This document shows positions 18,369 to 27,891 of a DNA stretch of 64,000 nt, piece by piece. The stretch spans positions 2,480,001 to 2,544,000 of the forward strand of contig NZ_CP034550.1 in assembly GCF_009498035.1 (NCBI RefSeq), written 5' to 3'. Each line of letters starts with the position of its first letter. Position 1 is the first letter of the stretch. Source of the DNA: Saccharothrix syringae (GTDB lineage: Bacteria > Actinomycetota > Actinomycetes > Mycobacteriales > Pseudonocardiaceae). Made by a program: the position numbers and the translations under genes. Under the pieces are notes generated by a model. That model ran no database searches. It saw only the letters and a list, made by a program, of their open reading frames with translations, and had not been told where the DNA came from.

Positions 18369-18605
18369 ATGGCAGCCCGAAGCGCCCCGCCCCCGGCGGC
18401 GGCAGAGCCGGCCCCGGCCCGGCGCTTCCCGGCGCAGACCTGTGACGCCCTTCCCGCCTCCCGCACTTCTCCCGCCTCCCGCACTTCTCCCGCCTCCCGC
18501 ACTTCCCCCTCCGGTCGCACTTCCCCCTCCGCCTGCGCCTCTCCCGCCGCCCGCACCTCCTTCGCCACCCGCGACCTCCCCACCACCCCGGGAGCGCGGC
18601 CGTGA
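18369..18605 (+). CDS. Possible 78-residue leader ORF coupled to the GH74 gene
   Basis: An ATG with a good ribosome-binding site (AAGGAG, six bases upstream) opens a 78-codon frame whose TGA overlaps the GH74 GTG by four bases (GTGA). The product is low-complexity, rich in Ala, Pro, Ser, Thr and Arg, with a repeated ASRTSP motif caused by an 18-bp DNA repeat. It has no signal peptide or known domain. It may be a real small protein, or a leader whose translation sets GH74 expression. Composition alone cannot decide. Confidence 0.35.
   Translation: MAARSAPPPAAAEPAPARRFPAQTCDALPASRTSPASRTSPASRTSPSGRTSPSACASPAARTSFATRDLPTTPGARP
18453..18542 (+). repeat. 18-bp tandem repeat in the GH74 leader
   Basis: Three near-identical 18-base units (CCCGCCTCCCGCACTTCT) at 18453-18506 are followed by two degenerate units to 18542. 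The period is a multiple of three, so the overlapping 78-codon frame stays open through it. The strand is pyrimidine-rich, so the RNA would be mostly unstructured. Confidence 0.8.
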
Positions 18606-21310
18606 AGAAGCTCCTGGCCCTGACCGCCGCCGCCCTGGCCGCGGTGGGCGTGATCGCCGTCTCCTCCGCCTCCGCCCCCGCCGTCGAGCGCCTGCCCAGG
18701 GCGACCGTCGCCACCCAGCCGCACGACTGGCGCAACGTCGAGATCGCGGGCGGCGGCTTCGTCCCCGGCATCGTGTTCAGCCGGGCCGAGGAGGGCCTGG
18801 TCTACGCCCGCACCGACATCGGCGGCGCCTACCGCCTGGACGGGACCACCGACCGCTGGGTCCCCCTCCTGGACTGGGTCGGCTGGGACAGGTGGGGCTA
18901 CAACGGCGTCGCGAGCATCGCGCCCGACCCCACCGACGCCGACCGCGTCTACGCCGCCGTCGGCATGTACACCAACAGCTGGGACCCGAACAACGGCGCG
19001 ATCCTGCGCTCGTCGGACCGGGGCGACACCTGGCAGGTCACCGAGCTGCCCTTCAAGGTCGGCGGCAACATGCCCGGCCGGGGCATGGGCGAGCGGCTGG
19101 CCGTCGACCCCAACCAGGGCGACGTGCTGTACTTCGGCGCGCCCAGCGGCAAGGGCCTGTGGCGCAGCACCGACGGCGCGCGCACCTGGGCGCGGGTCGC
19201 GAGCTTCCCCAACCCGGGCAACCACGTCGCCGACCCGACCGACCCCAGCGGCTACAACAGCGACATCCAGGGTGTGGTGTGGGTCACCTTCGACCCGCGA
19301 TCCTCCACCCCCGGCACCCCCTCCAGGACCATCTACGCCGGCGTCGCCGACAAGGACAACACCGTCTACCGCAGCGCGGACGCGGGCGCGACGTGGACCA
19401 GGCTGGCCGGCCAGCCCACCGGGTACATCGCCCACAAGGGCGTGCTCGACGAGGTCGGCGGCTTCCTCTACCTGGCCACCAGCGACACCGGCGGCCCGTA
19501 CGACGGCGGCCGGGGCGACGTCTGGAAGCACGACACGGCCACCGGCGCGTGGACGCTGATCAGCCCGGTCGCCTCCACCAGCCCCGACGCCTACTTCGGC
19601 TACAGCGGGCTCACCGTCGACCGGCGGAACCCGAACACCCTGATGGTGGCCTCGCAGGTCTCCTGGTGGCCGGACGTCGTCCTGTTCCGCAGCACCGACG
19701 GCGGCGCCTCGTGGACGCGGGCCTGGGACTGGACGTCCTATCCGAACCGCGGCTTCCGCTACGAGATGGACGTCAGCGCCGCGCCGTGGCTGAGCTGGGG
19801 CGCGAACTCGCAGCCGCCGGAGGTCACCCCGAAGCTGGGGTGGATGGTCGAGTCCCTGGAGATCGACCCCTTCGACCCCGACCGGATGCTCTACGGCACC
19901 GGCGCGACCATCTACGGCACCACCGACCTGCGCGCGTGGGACGCGGGCGGCCGGATCACGATCAAGCCGGCCGCCGCGGGCCTGGAGGAGACCGCGGTGC
20001 TCGACCTGGTCAGCCCGCCCACCGGCGCCGCGCCGCTGATCAGCGCCCTGGGCGACGTCGGCGGGTTCCGGCACACCGACCTGACCGCGGTGCCGCCGAT
20101 GATGTTCACCCAGCCGAACTTCACCTCCACCACCAGCCTGGACTTCGCCGAGGGGAACCCCTCGGTCCTGGTGCGGTCCGGCAACGTCGACGGCCAACCG
20201 CACGTGGCGTTCTCCACCGACGGCGGCGCCAACTGGTTCGCGGGCACCGACCCGGGCGGCGTCACCGGCGGCGGCACGGTCGCCGCCGCGGCCGACGGCG
20301 GCCGGTTCGTCTGGTCGCCCGCCGGCGCGGCCGTGCACCACTCGGTGGGCTTCGGCAACTCGTGGGCGCCGTCCACCGGGGTGCCCGCCGGCGCGGTGGT
20401 CGAGTCCGACCGGGTGAACCCGGCCAAGTTCTACGCCCTGGCCGGCGGTCGGCTGCACACCAGCACCGACGGCGGCGCGACCTTCACCGCCGGGCCCGAG
20501 GTGGCGGCCGCCAGGCTGAAGGCCGTGCCCGGGCACGAGGGCGACCTGTGGCTGGCCGGCGAGGGCGGGCTGTTCCGCTCGACCGACTCCGGCGCCACCG
20601 TCGCGCAGGTCGCGGGCGTCACCGACGCGGTCAACGTCGGGTTCGGCAAGGCCGCGCCGGACCGCGCCTACCCGGCGGTGTTCACCGTGATGACCACCGC
20701 GGGCAAGACCGGCGTGTACCGCTCGGACGACGCCGGCGCGAACTGGGTGCGCATCAACGACGACGCGCACCAGTACGGCAACGCGGGTGAGGCGATCACC
20801 GGCGACCCGAGGGTCTACGGGCGCGTCTACCTGGGCACGAACGGTCGCGGCATCCTCGTCGCCGACCCGAGCGGCCCACCGCCGTCGACGACCGCCACGT
20901 CGACGACGAGCACCACCACGTCGACCGGCACCACGACGTCGACGACCACGACCACCACTGCGACGACCACCACGACCACGCCGTCCCAGGAGACGTGCGC
21001 GGTCCGCTACCAGGTCGTCAGCCAGTGGTCGGGTGGCTTCACCGGTTCGGTGCGGATCACCAACCGGGGGACCGGCGCCCTCACGGGCTGGACCCTCGGC
21101 TGGTCGTTCCCCACCGGCCAGCGAGTCACGAACAGCTGGAACGGCAGGGCGTCCCAGTCGGGCGCCGCCGTCTCGGTGAGCAACGAGGGCTGGAACGGGA
21201 CCGTCGCCGCGGGTGGCACGGTGGAATTCGGTTTCCAGGCGAGCTGGCAGGGCAGCAACGTCGCACCCACCGGCTTCACCCTGAACGGCAGGTCCTGTTC
21301 GGCCGGCTAG
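18602..21310 (+). CDS. Secreted GH74 xyloglucanase with CBM2
   Basis: A 902-residue secreted enzyme. Residues 1 to about 26 are a Sec signal peptide. The GH74 domain (about 40-755) has the two-propeller pattern with many Asp-box/BNR motifs (such as STDGGASW), and the two aspartates known to be catalytic in GH74 are seen in TDIGGAYR (D72) and LGDVGGF (about 484). A Thr/Ser linker runs about 760-796 and a family 2 cellulose-binding module fills the C-terminus, with typical Trp positions (SQWSGGFTG, NSWNG, EGWNG). It cuts xyloglucan outside the cell. The GTG start has GGGAG eight bases upstream. A CebR operator upstream links it to cellobiose uptake. Confidence 0.93.
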   Translation: MKKLLALTAAALAAVGVIAVSSASAPAVERLPRATVATQPHDWRNVEIAGGGFVPGIVFSRAEEGLVYARTDIGGAYRLDGTTDRWVPLLDWVGWDRWGYNGVASIAPDPTDADRVYAAVGMYTNSWDPNNGAILRSSDRGDTWQVTELPFKVGGNMPGRGMGERLAVDPNQGDVLYFGAPSGKGLWRSTDGARTWARVASFPNPGNHVADPTDPSGYNSDIQGVVWVTFDPRSSTPGTPSRTIYAGVADKDNTVYRSADAGATWTRLAGQPTGYIAHKGVLDEVGGFLYLATSDTGGPYDGGRGDVWKHDTATGAWTLISPVASTSPDAYFGYSGLTVDRRNPNTLMVASQVSWWPDVVLFRSTDGGASWTRAWDWTSYPNRGFRYEMDVSAAPWLSWGANSQPPEVTPKLGWMVESLEIDPFDPDRMLYGTGATIYGTTDLRAWDAGGRITIKPAAAGLEETAVLDLVSPPTGAAPLISALGDVGGFRHTDLTAVPPMMFTQPNFTSTTSLDFAEGNPSVLVRSGNVDGQPHVAFSTDGGANWFAGTDPGGVTGGGTVAAAADGGRFVWSPAGAAVHHSVGFGNSWAPSTGVPAGAVVESDRVNPAKFYALAGGRLHTSTDGGATFTAGPEVAAARLKAVPGHEGDLWLAGEGGLFRSTDSGATVAQVAGVTDAVNVGFGKAAPDRAYPAVFTVMTTAGKTGVYRSDDAGANWVRINDDAHQYGNAGEAITGDPRVYGRVYLGTNGRGILVADPSGPPPSTTATSTTSTTTSTGTTTSTTTTTTATTTTTTPSQETCAVRYQVVSQWSGGFTGSVRITNRGTGALTGWTLGWSFPTGQRVTNSWNGRASQSGAAVSVSNEGWNGTVAAGGTVEFGFQASWQGSNVAPTGFTLNGRSCSAG

Positions 21311-21316
21311 CGCCGG

Positions 21317-21742
21317 TCAGCGGAGCCCTCGTTTGGCCTGGCGGCGCAGCTGCATGATCCTGGCTGCGCCGACCAGGGCCACCACCAGCGCCCCGGCGAT
21401 CGCCGCGAGCAGCAGCGCCACGCCCAGCGGGAGCGTGCCCGACGCGCCCAGGAAGTAGATCGTCGCGCCCTCCAGGTTCTGCAGGATGAAGATCAGCAGG
21501 ACCAGCAGCACCACGATCGAGGCCAGCACCGCGACCCACGTGCCGCTGGTGCGGGTGTGCCCCAGCGAGGGCTGCGTGCGGTCCACCTTGTCCGGCGCGC
21601 GGTGCGGCGGGACCTCGTCCGGCAGGCCGGGCAGCGGGTCGAGGTCGTCCGGCCCGGCCCCGGTCGGCCGGACGGTGGGCGTGCCCGGGATCGGGTTGAC
21701 GGGCAGCGCCTCGGTGCGGTCGTCGTCACGCGGCGTGGTCAT
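21317..21742 (-). CDS. LapA-domain (DUF1049) membrane protein
   Basis: A 141-residue protein. The first 65 residues are hydrophilic and proline-rich; two membrane helices follow (WVAVLASIVVLLVLLIFILQ and a second from PLGVALLLAAIAGALVVAL) with a short positively charged end, the pattern of LapA-domain proteins. The function in actinomycetes is unknown. A GATAAT box ends six bases before the ATG, suggesting a leaderless transcript. It converges on the GH74 gene with six bases between stop codons. Confidence 0.75.
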   Translation of the reverse strand: MTTPRDDDRTEALPVNPIPGTPTVRPTGAGPDDLDPLPGLPDEVPPHRAPDKVDRTQPSLGHTRTSGTWVAVLASIVVLLVLLIFILQNLEGATIYFLGASGTLPLGVALLLAAIAGALVVALVGAARIMQLRRQAKRGLR

Positions 21743-21894
21743 CCGCCGATTATCGAACCGCCCACCCGGGCCCGCATCCCCAGTCGCACGAACGGCCCGC
21801 CCCCGCCCGCCCTGGTCGCGAACGGCCCGCTCGCGAACGGCCCGACCCCGCCCGTCCCGGTCGCGCGAACGGCCCGCCGCCCGGTCCCCGCCGT

Positions 21895-24672
21895 TCACCG
21901 GCAGGGTGGCCGGTACTCCAGCGCGCCGACGCCGACCGAGGCCACGTACTGCTGCCACTCCTCGCGGGAGATGTCCACCTCCACCTTCTTGCACATCTCG
22001 TCCACCGCGATCCGGAAGTCGAACTGCCAGTCGCGGAACGTGCCGTTGGAGTTGGTCGTCCGCACCACCGTCGGCTCCTCCTCGAACGACACCCCGTTGA
22101 TCCCGGCGGTCGTCCCGGTGATCCGGCCCTGCTCCACCGGCCGCGTCCGGTCCGCGAGGCTCCACAGCGCCACCTTGTCGTCCTCGCCGACGGTGGCCAG
22201 CGTCAGGCCGTTCCGGTGGAAGCCCAGCGCCCGGATGCCGTCCGGGTGCGCCTTGGCCGACCACAGCTCGCGCGGCGCGAGCTGCCTGCGCCGATCCCAG
22301 ATCCGCACCTTGCCGCTCGGGAAGCCGACCGCGAGGGTGGAGGCGTCCGGGGTGAGGGCGACCGCGGAGACCGCCTCGCCCGTGGGCTGCGTGCCGATCA
22401 GCCGCAGCCGCGGCTCGTCCGGGTTCCGCGGCCGCACCGGCTCCTTCAGGTCCCACAACCGGACGATGCCCGCCTGGTCGTAGGTCGCCAGCACGTCGCC
22501 GGGTGCGCTGAACGCCATGCCGTCCAGCGGGTCCGGCTGGTCGAGGGGGTCCAGGGACGCCCGCTGCACCAGGCCGGTCCCGGGGGTGGGGTAGGACCAG
22601 TCCCACACCGCCACCTCGCCGGTCCGGGACGGGTCGCCCTTGGCGGCGGTGACCACCCACCGCCCCCGCGGGTCCACCGCGATCCGCGTCACCGGGAAGC
22701 CGAAGGTGTAGACGGGCTTCGGGGCGATCGCGTCGGTGACGTCCCAGACCTGGGCCACCCCGTTGCGCAGGGTGGTGGCGAACGCCTGCAACGCGCTGTT
22801 CTGCGCGGTCGAGGTGACCTGGAGGTTGGGGTAGTCCCGCGCGGTCACGCTCCGGTACTCGCCCGTCGCCGGGGTCGGCACGCGGTTGTCGGGCAGTGCC
22901 GCGCCGTCCGGGCGCCTGCCGTCGGGGAACGACGACCGGCTGACCATGTCCTGCTGGCCGGCCGCGTAGGCGGTGAGCACGCCGTCGCGCATGGCGGCGG
23001 TGCCGTTGATGTTGTAGGCGGCGATGGCCAGCTGGTCGGCCAGCCGGGGGTTGCTGCCGCGCAGCGCCTGCGCCTGGTTGGCCACGTACAGGGAGGACGA
23101 CGAGGTCCACCCCTCCTCGATCTCGCTCTGCGCCCGGATGGCGTAGACCCCGGCGCCGGTCGCGCACAGCAGCAGCACGGCCATCAGCGCGACGAGCTGC
23201 CGCAGCCGGCGGGTGCGCCGGTGGGCGAGCAGCCGCTCCTGGTCGCGGGCCCGCGCGCTCTCGTCCAGGAACTCCCGCTCCAGGGCGCTGGCGCGCACGT
23301 CCTCGCGCCGGGTCCAGTCCAGGGCGTTGTCCAGCCGCGAGCCCCGGTAGAGCGCGTCCGGGTCGCGGCCCAGCGACTCCCAGGTGGCGGCGGCCTCGGT
23401 GAGCCGGCGCATGGTGCGCAGGCCGTCGCGGTCCTCGGCGAGCCAGCCGCGCAGCCGGGGCCAGGAGCGGATCAGCGCCTCGTGCGCGATCTCCACGCAG
23501 TCCCGGTCCAGGGTGAGCAGCCGGGCGTGGGCCAGCCGGTCGAGCACGACGTCGAGGTCCACGTCGGCGTCCAGCTCGGCGCGCGGCAGCCGCCGCTTGG
23601 TGTCCTCGGTGCCGTCGCCCAGCGCGGTGAGCCGCAGGAACACCTGCCGGGCCAGCTCGCGCTGCTGCTTCTCCAGCGAGGTGAAGGTGCGCTCGGCGGT
23701 CTGCGCGATGGCGTGCTGGATGCCGCCGGCCGCCTCGTAGCCGGCCAGCGTCAGCGTGGTGCCGCGCCTGCGGCGCCAGGTCTCCAGCAGGGCGTGCGAC
23801 ACCAGCGGCAGCACGCCCGCCTGCCCGGTCGCGTCCGCGACCAGCCGCGAGACCAGGGCCGTCTCGACCGTGCAGGACGCCTTCACGGCGGGCTGCATGA
23901 TCACCTGGCGCAGCTCCTCCGGGCCCATCGGGCCGAGCAGGAGCTGGCCGTCGCTGATCGCCTCGACCAGGTCCGGGTGCTGGGCGCAGTGGCCGTAGAA
24001 GTCGGCCCGCACGCCCACCACGACCCTGCCCGGCGCGGTCAGCAGCGCGTCGATGAACGCGGCCCGCTGGTCCGGGTCGGGGCAGAGGGTGAAGACCTCC
24101 TCGAACTGGTCCACGATCAGCAGCTCGGCGTCGAGGTCGAGGCGGTCGGCGCGGACGTCCAGCTCGCTGGGCGTGGTCACCGCGGCGCGGCCGCGCACCC
24201 GCGGCACCAGGCCCGCGCGCAGCAGCGACGACTTGCCCGCGCCGGAGGCGCCGAACACCGCGACGAACCGGCGTTGCGCGATCCGCCGCTCCAGGTCGTC
24301 GAGCAGGTCGTCGCGGCCGAAGAACCACTCGGCGTCGGCGGTGTCGTAGGCGGCCAGCCCCGCGTACGGCGGGTGGCCGCCGTCCGGGCCGGGCTCGTGG
24401 CCGGGCAGCACCTCGGCGGCGACCTGCCGCCAGCGGTCCTCCCACTCGGCGACGTCGCCCTCGCAGGCGCGCACGTACGCCAGCGTGACCGCGAGCGTGG
24501 GCAGCTTCCGCCCGCCCGCCGCGTCCGACAGGGTCGTGGCCGAGTAGTGGGCGCGGGCGCCCATCTGGCGGTAGCTCTGGCGGCCGGCGCGGTCGCGCAG
24601 CGACCTCAGGTCCGCGGCGAACTTGAGCAGCGGGCCGTCGCCGACGTCCAACGGGCGCTCTCCACGCGGCAT
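21895..24672 (-). CDS. XRE-HTH / STAND NTPase / WD40 repeat protein
   Basis: A 925-residue protein. Residues about 15-85 form an XRE-like helix-turn-helix. A nSTAND1-type NTPase follows, with Walker A GASGAGKSS (about 141-149) and Walker B LLIVDQFEEVF (about 184-194). One membrane helix near 488-506 (LVALMAVLLLCATGAGVYAI) separates it from a C-terminal WD40-like beta-propeller whose repeats end in WD, as in VWDVTD and LWDLKE. Such proteins are frequent in actinomycetes and resemble signal-transducing or self-defence STAND ATPases; the trigger is unknown. Upstream, 21743-21894 holds only GAACGGCCCG-type short repeats. Confidence 0.85.
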   Translation of the reverse strand: MPRGERPLDVGDGPLLKFAADLRSLRDRAGRQSYRQMGARAHYSATTLSDAAGGRKLPTLAVTLAYVRACEGDVAEWEDRWRQVAAEVLPGHEPGPDGGHPPYAGLAAYDTADAEWFFGRDDLLDDLERRIAQRRFVAVFGASGAGKSSLLRAGLVPRVRGRAAVTTPSELDVRADRLDLDAELLIVDQFEEVFTLCPDPDQRAAFIDALLTAPGRVVVGVRADFYGHCAQHPDLVEAISDGQLLLGPMGPEELRQVIMQPAVKASCTVETALVSRLVADATGQAGVLPLVSHALLETWRRRRGTTLTLAGYEAAGGIQHAIAQTAERTFTSLEKQQRELARQVFLRLTALGDGTEDTKRRLPRAELDADVDLDVVLDRLAHARLLTLDRDCVEIAHEALIRSWPRLRGWLAEDRDGLRTMRRLTEAAATWESLGRDPDALYRGSRLDNALDWTRREDVRASALEREFLDESARARDQERLLAHRRTRRLRQLVALMAVLLLCATGAGVYAIRAQSEIEEGWTSSSSLYVANQAQALRGSNPRLADQLAIAAYNINGTAAMRDGVLTAYAAGQQDMVSRSSFPDGRRPDGAALPDNRVPTPATGEYRSVTARDYPNLQVTSTAQNSALQAFATTLRNGVAQVWDVTDAIAPKPVYTFGFPVTRIAVDPRGRWVVTAAKGDPSRTGEVAVWDWSYPTPGTGLVQRASLDPLDQPDPLDGMAFSAPGDVLATYDQAGIVRLWDLKEPVRPRNPDEPRLRLIGTQPTGEAVSAVALTPDASTLAVGFPSGKVRIWDRRRQLAPRELWSAKAHPDGIRALGFHRNGLTLATVGEDDKVALWSLADRTRPVEQGRITGTTAGINGVSFEEEPTVVRTTNSNGTFRDWQFDFRIAVDEMCKKVEVDISREEWQQYVASVGVGALEYRPPCR

Positions 24673-24858
24673 GGGATCACCCCCTGGTCTGTCGTGCCCG
24701 GACGTGGCGGTGCCCGGGCGCCGTCCAGGCTGTCAGAACCCACCCCCGGGCACCTCCGTCTCGGAGGTGCGCATCCGGGTGATGACTTCTGGTGCGTAAC
24801 AGGTCACGCACCGCACGCGGGACACCGGCAGCCACGCGGACCAGCGTAATCAGCGCGG

Positions 24859-24864
24859 TAGGGT
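24859..24864 (+). promoter_or_regulatory. -10 box for the leaderless kinase transcript
   Basis: TAGGGT is followed by six bases and then the GTG start at 24871, the leaderless promoter geometry. A small hairpin CACCTCC/GGAGGTG lies upstream near 24750. Confidence 0.45.
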
Positions 24865-24870
24865 GGGGGC

Positions 24871-25380
24871 GTGCCGCGCCTGGTCGTGCTGAACGGTCCG
24901 CCGGGGTGCGGCAAGTCGACCCTGGCGCGCCGCTACGCCGCCGACCACCCGCCGGCGCTGGCCCTGGACGTCGACCTGGTCGTGGACATGATCGGCGGCG
25001 CCGACCTGGGCGTCACCGGCCCGGCGGCCCGCGACATCGCCGTCGCCGCCGCCCGCACCCACCTGACCTCGGGCCACGACGTGGTCGTGCCCCAGTTCCT
25101 GGGCCGGGTGGAGTTCCTGGAGCGGCTGGAGGCCCTGGCCGCCGAGGTGGGCGCCGCGTTCCACGAGGTCGTCCTGTTCGACACCAAGCCGAACGCCCTC
25201 CGCCGCTTCACCGCCCGCGGCGCCCTCCGCCCGGTGTTCGCCGCCACCGAGCACGACCTGGCCACCATGCACGACCGCCTGACGGCCGTCATCGCCCAAC
25301 GCCACCCCACCGTCATCACCTCGATCGAGGGCGACGAGGACCGGACCTACACCTCCCTCCTGACCGCCCTGAACGCATAA
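24871..25380 (+). CDS. P-loop kinase-like ATPase
   Basis: A 169-residue protein with a Walker A motif at the N-terminus (LNGPPGCGKSTLARR) and a short alpha/beta fold, as in small-molecule kinases and zeta-toxin-like kinases. The substrate cannot be read from the sequence. No partner antitoxin gene is adjacent. The last four codons (CTG AAC GCA TAA) lie within the first 22-bp repeat unit of the hairpin that follows, so the repeat element supplied or invaded the stop codon. Confidence 0.7.
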   Translation: MPRLVVLNGPPGCGKSTLARRYAADHPPALALDVDLVVDMIGGADLGVTGPAARDIAVAAARTHLTSGHDVVVPQFLGRVEFLERLEALAAEVGAAFHEVVLFDTKPNALRRFTARGALRPVFAATEHDLATMHDRLTAVIAQRHPTVITSIEGDEDRTYTSLLTALNA

Positions 25381-25510
25381 CTCGGGGGTCGCGAACGCAG
25401 GACACGCGGTGCCGGAGTGGAGGACACGCCGGGTGAAAGCGTTCTCACTGCGCGTGTCCTCCGGTCGGACACCGCGTGTCCTCCGTTCTGGCACCGCGTG
25501 TCGTCCGTTC
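25371..25510. repeat. Three-plus-three inverted array of the 22-bp repeat
   Basis: Three units on the plus strand (25371-25392, 25393-25414, 25415-25436) face three on the minus strand (25445-25466, 25467-25488, 25489-25510), with an eight-base centre. Units have GAACG or GACCG followed by GGACACGC. Pairing is imperfect unit by unit, but the arms would form a long hairpin. It lies between two convergent genes and covers the stop codon of the upstream one, so a bidirectional terminator is the simplest role. Confidence 0.88.
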
Positions 25511-25517
25511 GGGGAGG

Positions 25518-26693
25518 TCAGGCCAGGACCGAGGTGATGTAGGGGTCGGGGTCGGCGAGGATGGCGCGGACGGCGCTGCCGGCGGCGCCGCGGACGGCCG
25601 CCTCGGCGCCCAGGGACGAGGCGACCACGCGGACGGGGGACCAGGCGGCGCTGACGACGCGGCGGTCCAGCTCGGCGTGCAGGGGTTCGCTCAGCCAGGG
25701 CTCCAGGCGGGCGTAGGTGCCGCCCAGCACGACGGTGGGCAGGTCCAGCAGGTTGACGGCGCCGGCCAGGGCCACGCCCAGCCAGCGGGCCGCCGAGCGG
25801 ACCGCGGTGGTGGCGGTGCGGTCCGCCGAGGCCAGCTTCGCCAGCAGCTCGTCGACGCCGGTGACGCCCGCGGCGCGCACGATCTCGTCCTGGCCGGCCA
25901 GCCGCTCCAGGCAGCCGCGCGAGCCGCACCCGCAGCGGGGGCCGCGGGGGTCGACCGACAGGTGCCCGATCTCGCCGCCGAACCCGGAGACGCCCTCGAA
26001 CAGCCCGCCGCCGACCACGATGCCCGCGCCGATGCCGATCTCGCCGGAGATGTGCACGAAGTCGGTCGACACGTCGCCGTGCCACAGCTCGGCCAGCGCG
26101 GCCAGGTTTGCCTCGTTGGCCACCAGCACCGGCACGTCCAGCGGCATCCGCCGGGTCAGCTCGCCGCGGACGTCGACCTCCCGCCACCCCAGGTTGGGCG
26201 CCACCCGCAGCGTGCCGCCCGCCACCTCCACCAGGCCCGGCACGGCCACCCCGACCCCGCCGATCGGCACGTCCTCGGCCGCCGCCGTGCGCACCGCGGT
26301 CGCGACCTTGGCCAGCACGCGGGCGGGGGAGGAGGCGCGGTTGTCGCTGGGCCGCACCCACCGCGCCCGCACCCGCCCGGTCAGGTCGACCAGGCACGTG
26401 GCCAGGTAGTCGACCCCGACCTCCACGCCCAGGCCGTGCGGCCCGGTGGGCGACAGGTGCAGCGCGGTGCCGCGCCGCCCGGGCCCGGACCGCGCCTGCG
26501 CCTCGCCCTCGGCCACGAGCCCGGCGCCGATCATCCGGTCGACCAGGCTGGACACGGTGGCCTTGGTCAGGCCGGTCCGGGCGGCCACGGCGGCGCGGGA
26601 CGAGCCGGGCGCGGCCGCGATCGCGTCGAGCACGAGGGCCGAGTTGTGCCGGCGCACGGTGTGCTGGCTCGCTGGCTGCGGTCGGGACACCAC
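25518..26693 (-). CDS. xylR: ROK-family repressor, XylR type
   Basis: A 391-residue regulator. The N-terminal winged helix-turn-helix (about 10-70, with [21 protein letters not shown]) is joined to a ROK sugar-kinase-like domain with the zinc site [10 protein letters not shown] and the [11 protein letters not shown] motif. It is divergent from xylA with an inverted repeat between them, so it most likely represses xylAB in the absence of xylose. The start could be either of two adjacent GTG codons (26693 or 26690). Confidence 0.88.
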   Translation of the reverse strand: MVSRPQPASQHTVRRHNSALVLDAIAAAPGSSRAAVAARTGLTKATVSSLVDRMIGAGLVAEGEAQARSGPGRRGTALHLSPTGPHGLGVEVGVDYLATCLVDLTGRVRARWVRPSDNRASSPARVLAKVATAVRTAAAEDVPIGGVGVAVPGLVEVAGGTLRVAPNLGWREVDVRGELTRRMPLDVPVLVANEANLAALAELWHGDVSTDFVHISGEIGIGAGIVVGGGLFEGVSGFGGEIGHLSVDPRGPRCGCGSRGCLERLAGQDEIVRAAGVTGVDELLAKLASADRTATTAVRSAARWLGVALAGAVNLLDLPTVVLGGTYARLEPWLSEPLHAELDRRVVSAAWSPVRVVASSLGAEAAVRGAAGSAVRAILADPDPYITSVLA

Positions 26694-26715
26694 TGGATCC
26701 TATCCGTCGGGTGCG

Positions 26716-26738
26716 ATAAGTTTAGGCATCAAACTTAT
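26716..26738. promoter_or_regulatory. XylR operator in the xylR-xylA interval
   Basis: ATAAGTTT, seven bases, AAACTTAT: a perfect 8-bp inverted repeat that is strikingly A+T-rich against the background. It ends just before the xylA ribosome-binding site GGAGGTG (26740-26746). ROK repressors bind sites of this form. Confidence 0.8.
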
Positions 26739-26751
26739 TGGAGGTGCCCTC

Positions 26752-27891
26752 GTGGTGGACAAGTTCAGCTTCGGCCTGTGGACGGTGGGCTGGCAGGGTC
26801 GCGACCCCTTCGGCCACGCCACCCGCCCCGCCCTGGACGCGCCGACGGCGGTGCGCAAGCTCGCCGAGCTCGGTGCGTGGGGCATCACGTTCCACGACAA
26901 CGACCTGATCCCCTTCGACGCCGACGCGGCCGAGCGGGACAAGCGGGTCTCCGCCTTCCGCGCCGCCCTGGACGAGACCGGCCTGGTGGTGCCCATGGTC
27001 ACCACCGACCTGTTCCAGCACCCGGTGTTCAAGGACGGCGGCTTCACCAGCAACGACCGCAACGTGCGCCGGTTCGCGCTGCGCAAGGTGCTGCGCAACC
27101 TGGAGCTGGCCGCGGAGCTCGGCGCGGAGACCATCGTGCTGTGGGGTGGCCGCGAGGGCTCGGAGGTCGACGCGGGCAAGGACGTCCGCGCCGCCCTCGA
27201 CCGCTACCGCGAAGCGCTCGACACCATCGCCCAGTACTCCGAGGACCAGGGCTACGGCCTGAAGTTCGCGCTGGAGCCCAAGCCGAACGAGCCGCGCGGC
27301 GACATCCTGCTGCCGACCATCGGCCACGCCCTGGCGTTCATCAACGAGCTGGAGCACCACGCCCTGTTCGGCGTGAACCCCGAGGTCGGCCACGAGCAGA
27401 TGGCCGGGCTCAACTTCGTGCACGGCATCGCCCAGGCCCTGTGGCAGGGCAAGCTGTTCCACATCGACCTCAACGGCCAGAAGGGCCCGCGCTACGACCA
27501 GGACTTCGTGTTCGGCCACGGCGACCTGCTGTCCGCGTTCTTCCTGGTCGACCTGCTGGAGCACGGCGGCTACGAGGGTCCGCGCCACTTCGACTACAAG
27601 CCCCTGCGCACCGAGGACCTGGACGGCGTCTGGGCCAGCGCGGCGGCCAACATGCGGACCTACAAGCTGCTGGCCGAGCGGGCCGAGGCGTTCCGCGCCG
27701 ACCAGGAGGTCCAGGAGGCGCTGAAGACCAGCGGCGTGTACGAGCTGGCCGAGCCCACGCTCAGCCCGGGTGAGTCGATCCAGGACTTCATCAAGGCCGA
27801 CGACGTGGACGTGACCGCCGCCGCCGAGCGCGGGTACGGGTTCGTGCGCCTGTCCCAGCTGGCGCTGGAGCACGTGCTGGGCGCGCGCTGA
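26752..27891 (+). CDS. xylA: Xylose isomerase
   Basis: A 379-residue TIM-barrel enzyme that converts D-xylose to D-xylulose. [17 protein letters not shown] at the N-terminus, the active-site histidine region [15 protein letters not shown], the KPNEPRGD metal-binding motif and the LWGGREG motif match the actinomycete class. GGAGGTG lies just upstream of two tandem GTG codons (26752, 26755), either of which could be the start. It overlaps xylB by one base. Confidence 0.96.
   Translation: MVDKFSFGLWTVGWQGRDPFGHATRPALDAPTAVRKLAELGAWGITFHDNDLIPFDADAAERDKRVSAFRAALDETGLVVPMVTTDLFQHPVFKDGGFTSNDRNVRRFALRKVLRNLELAAELGAETIVLWGGREGSEVDAGKDVRAALDRYREALDTIAQYSEDQGYGLKFALEPKPNEPRGDILLPTIGHALAFINELEHHALFGVNPEVGHEQMAGLNFVHGIAQALWQGKLFHIDLNGQKGPRYDQDFVFGHGDLLSAFFLVDLLEHGGYEGPRHFDYKPLRTEDLDGVWASAAANMRTYKLLAERAEAFRADQEVQEALKTSGVYELAEPTLSPGESIQDFIKADDVDVTAAAERGYGFVRLSQLALEHVLGAR

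Noticed and set aside
24871..25380. P-loop kinase as a zeta toxin
   Set aside because: There is no epsilon-like antitoxin beside it, and the Walker A motif alone does not support a zeta assignment.
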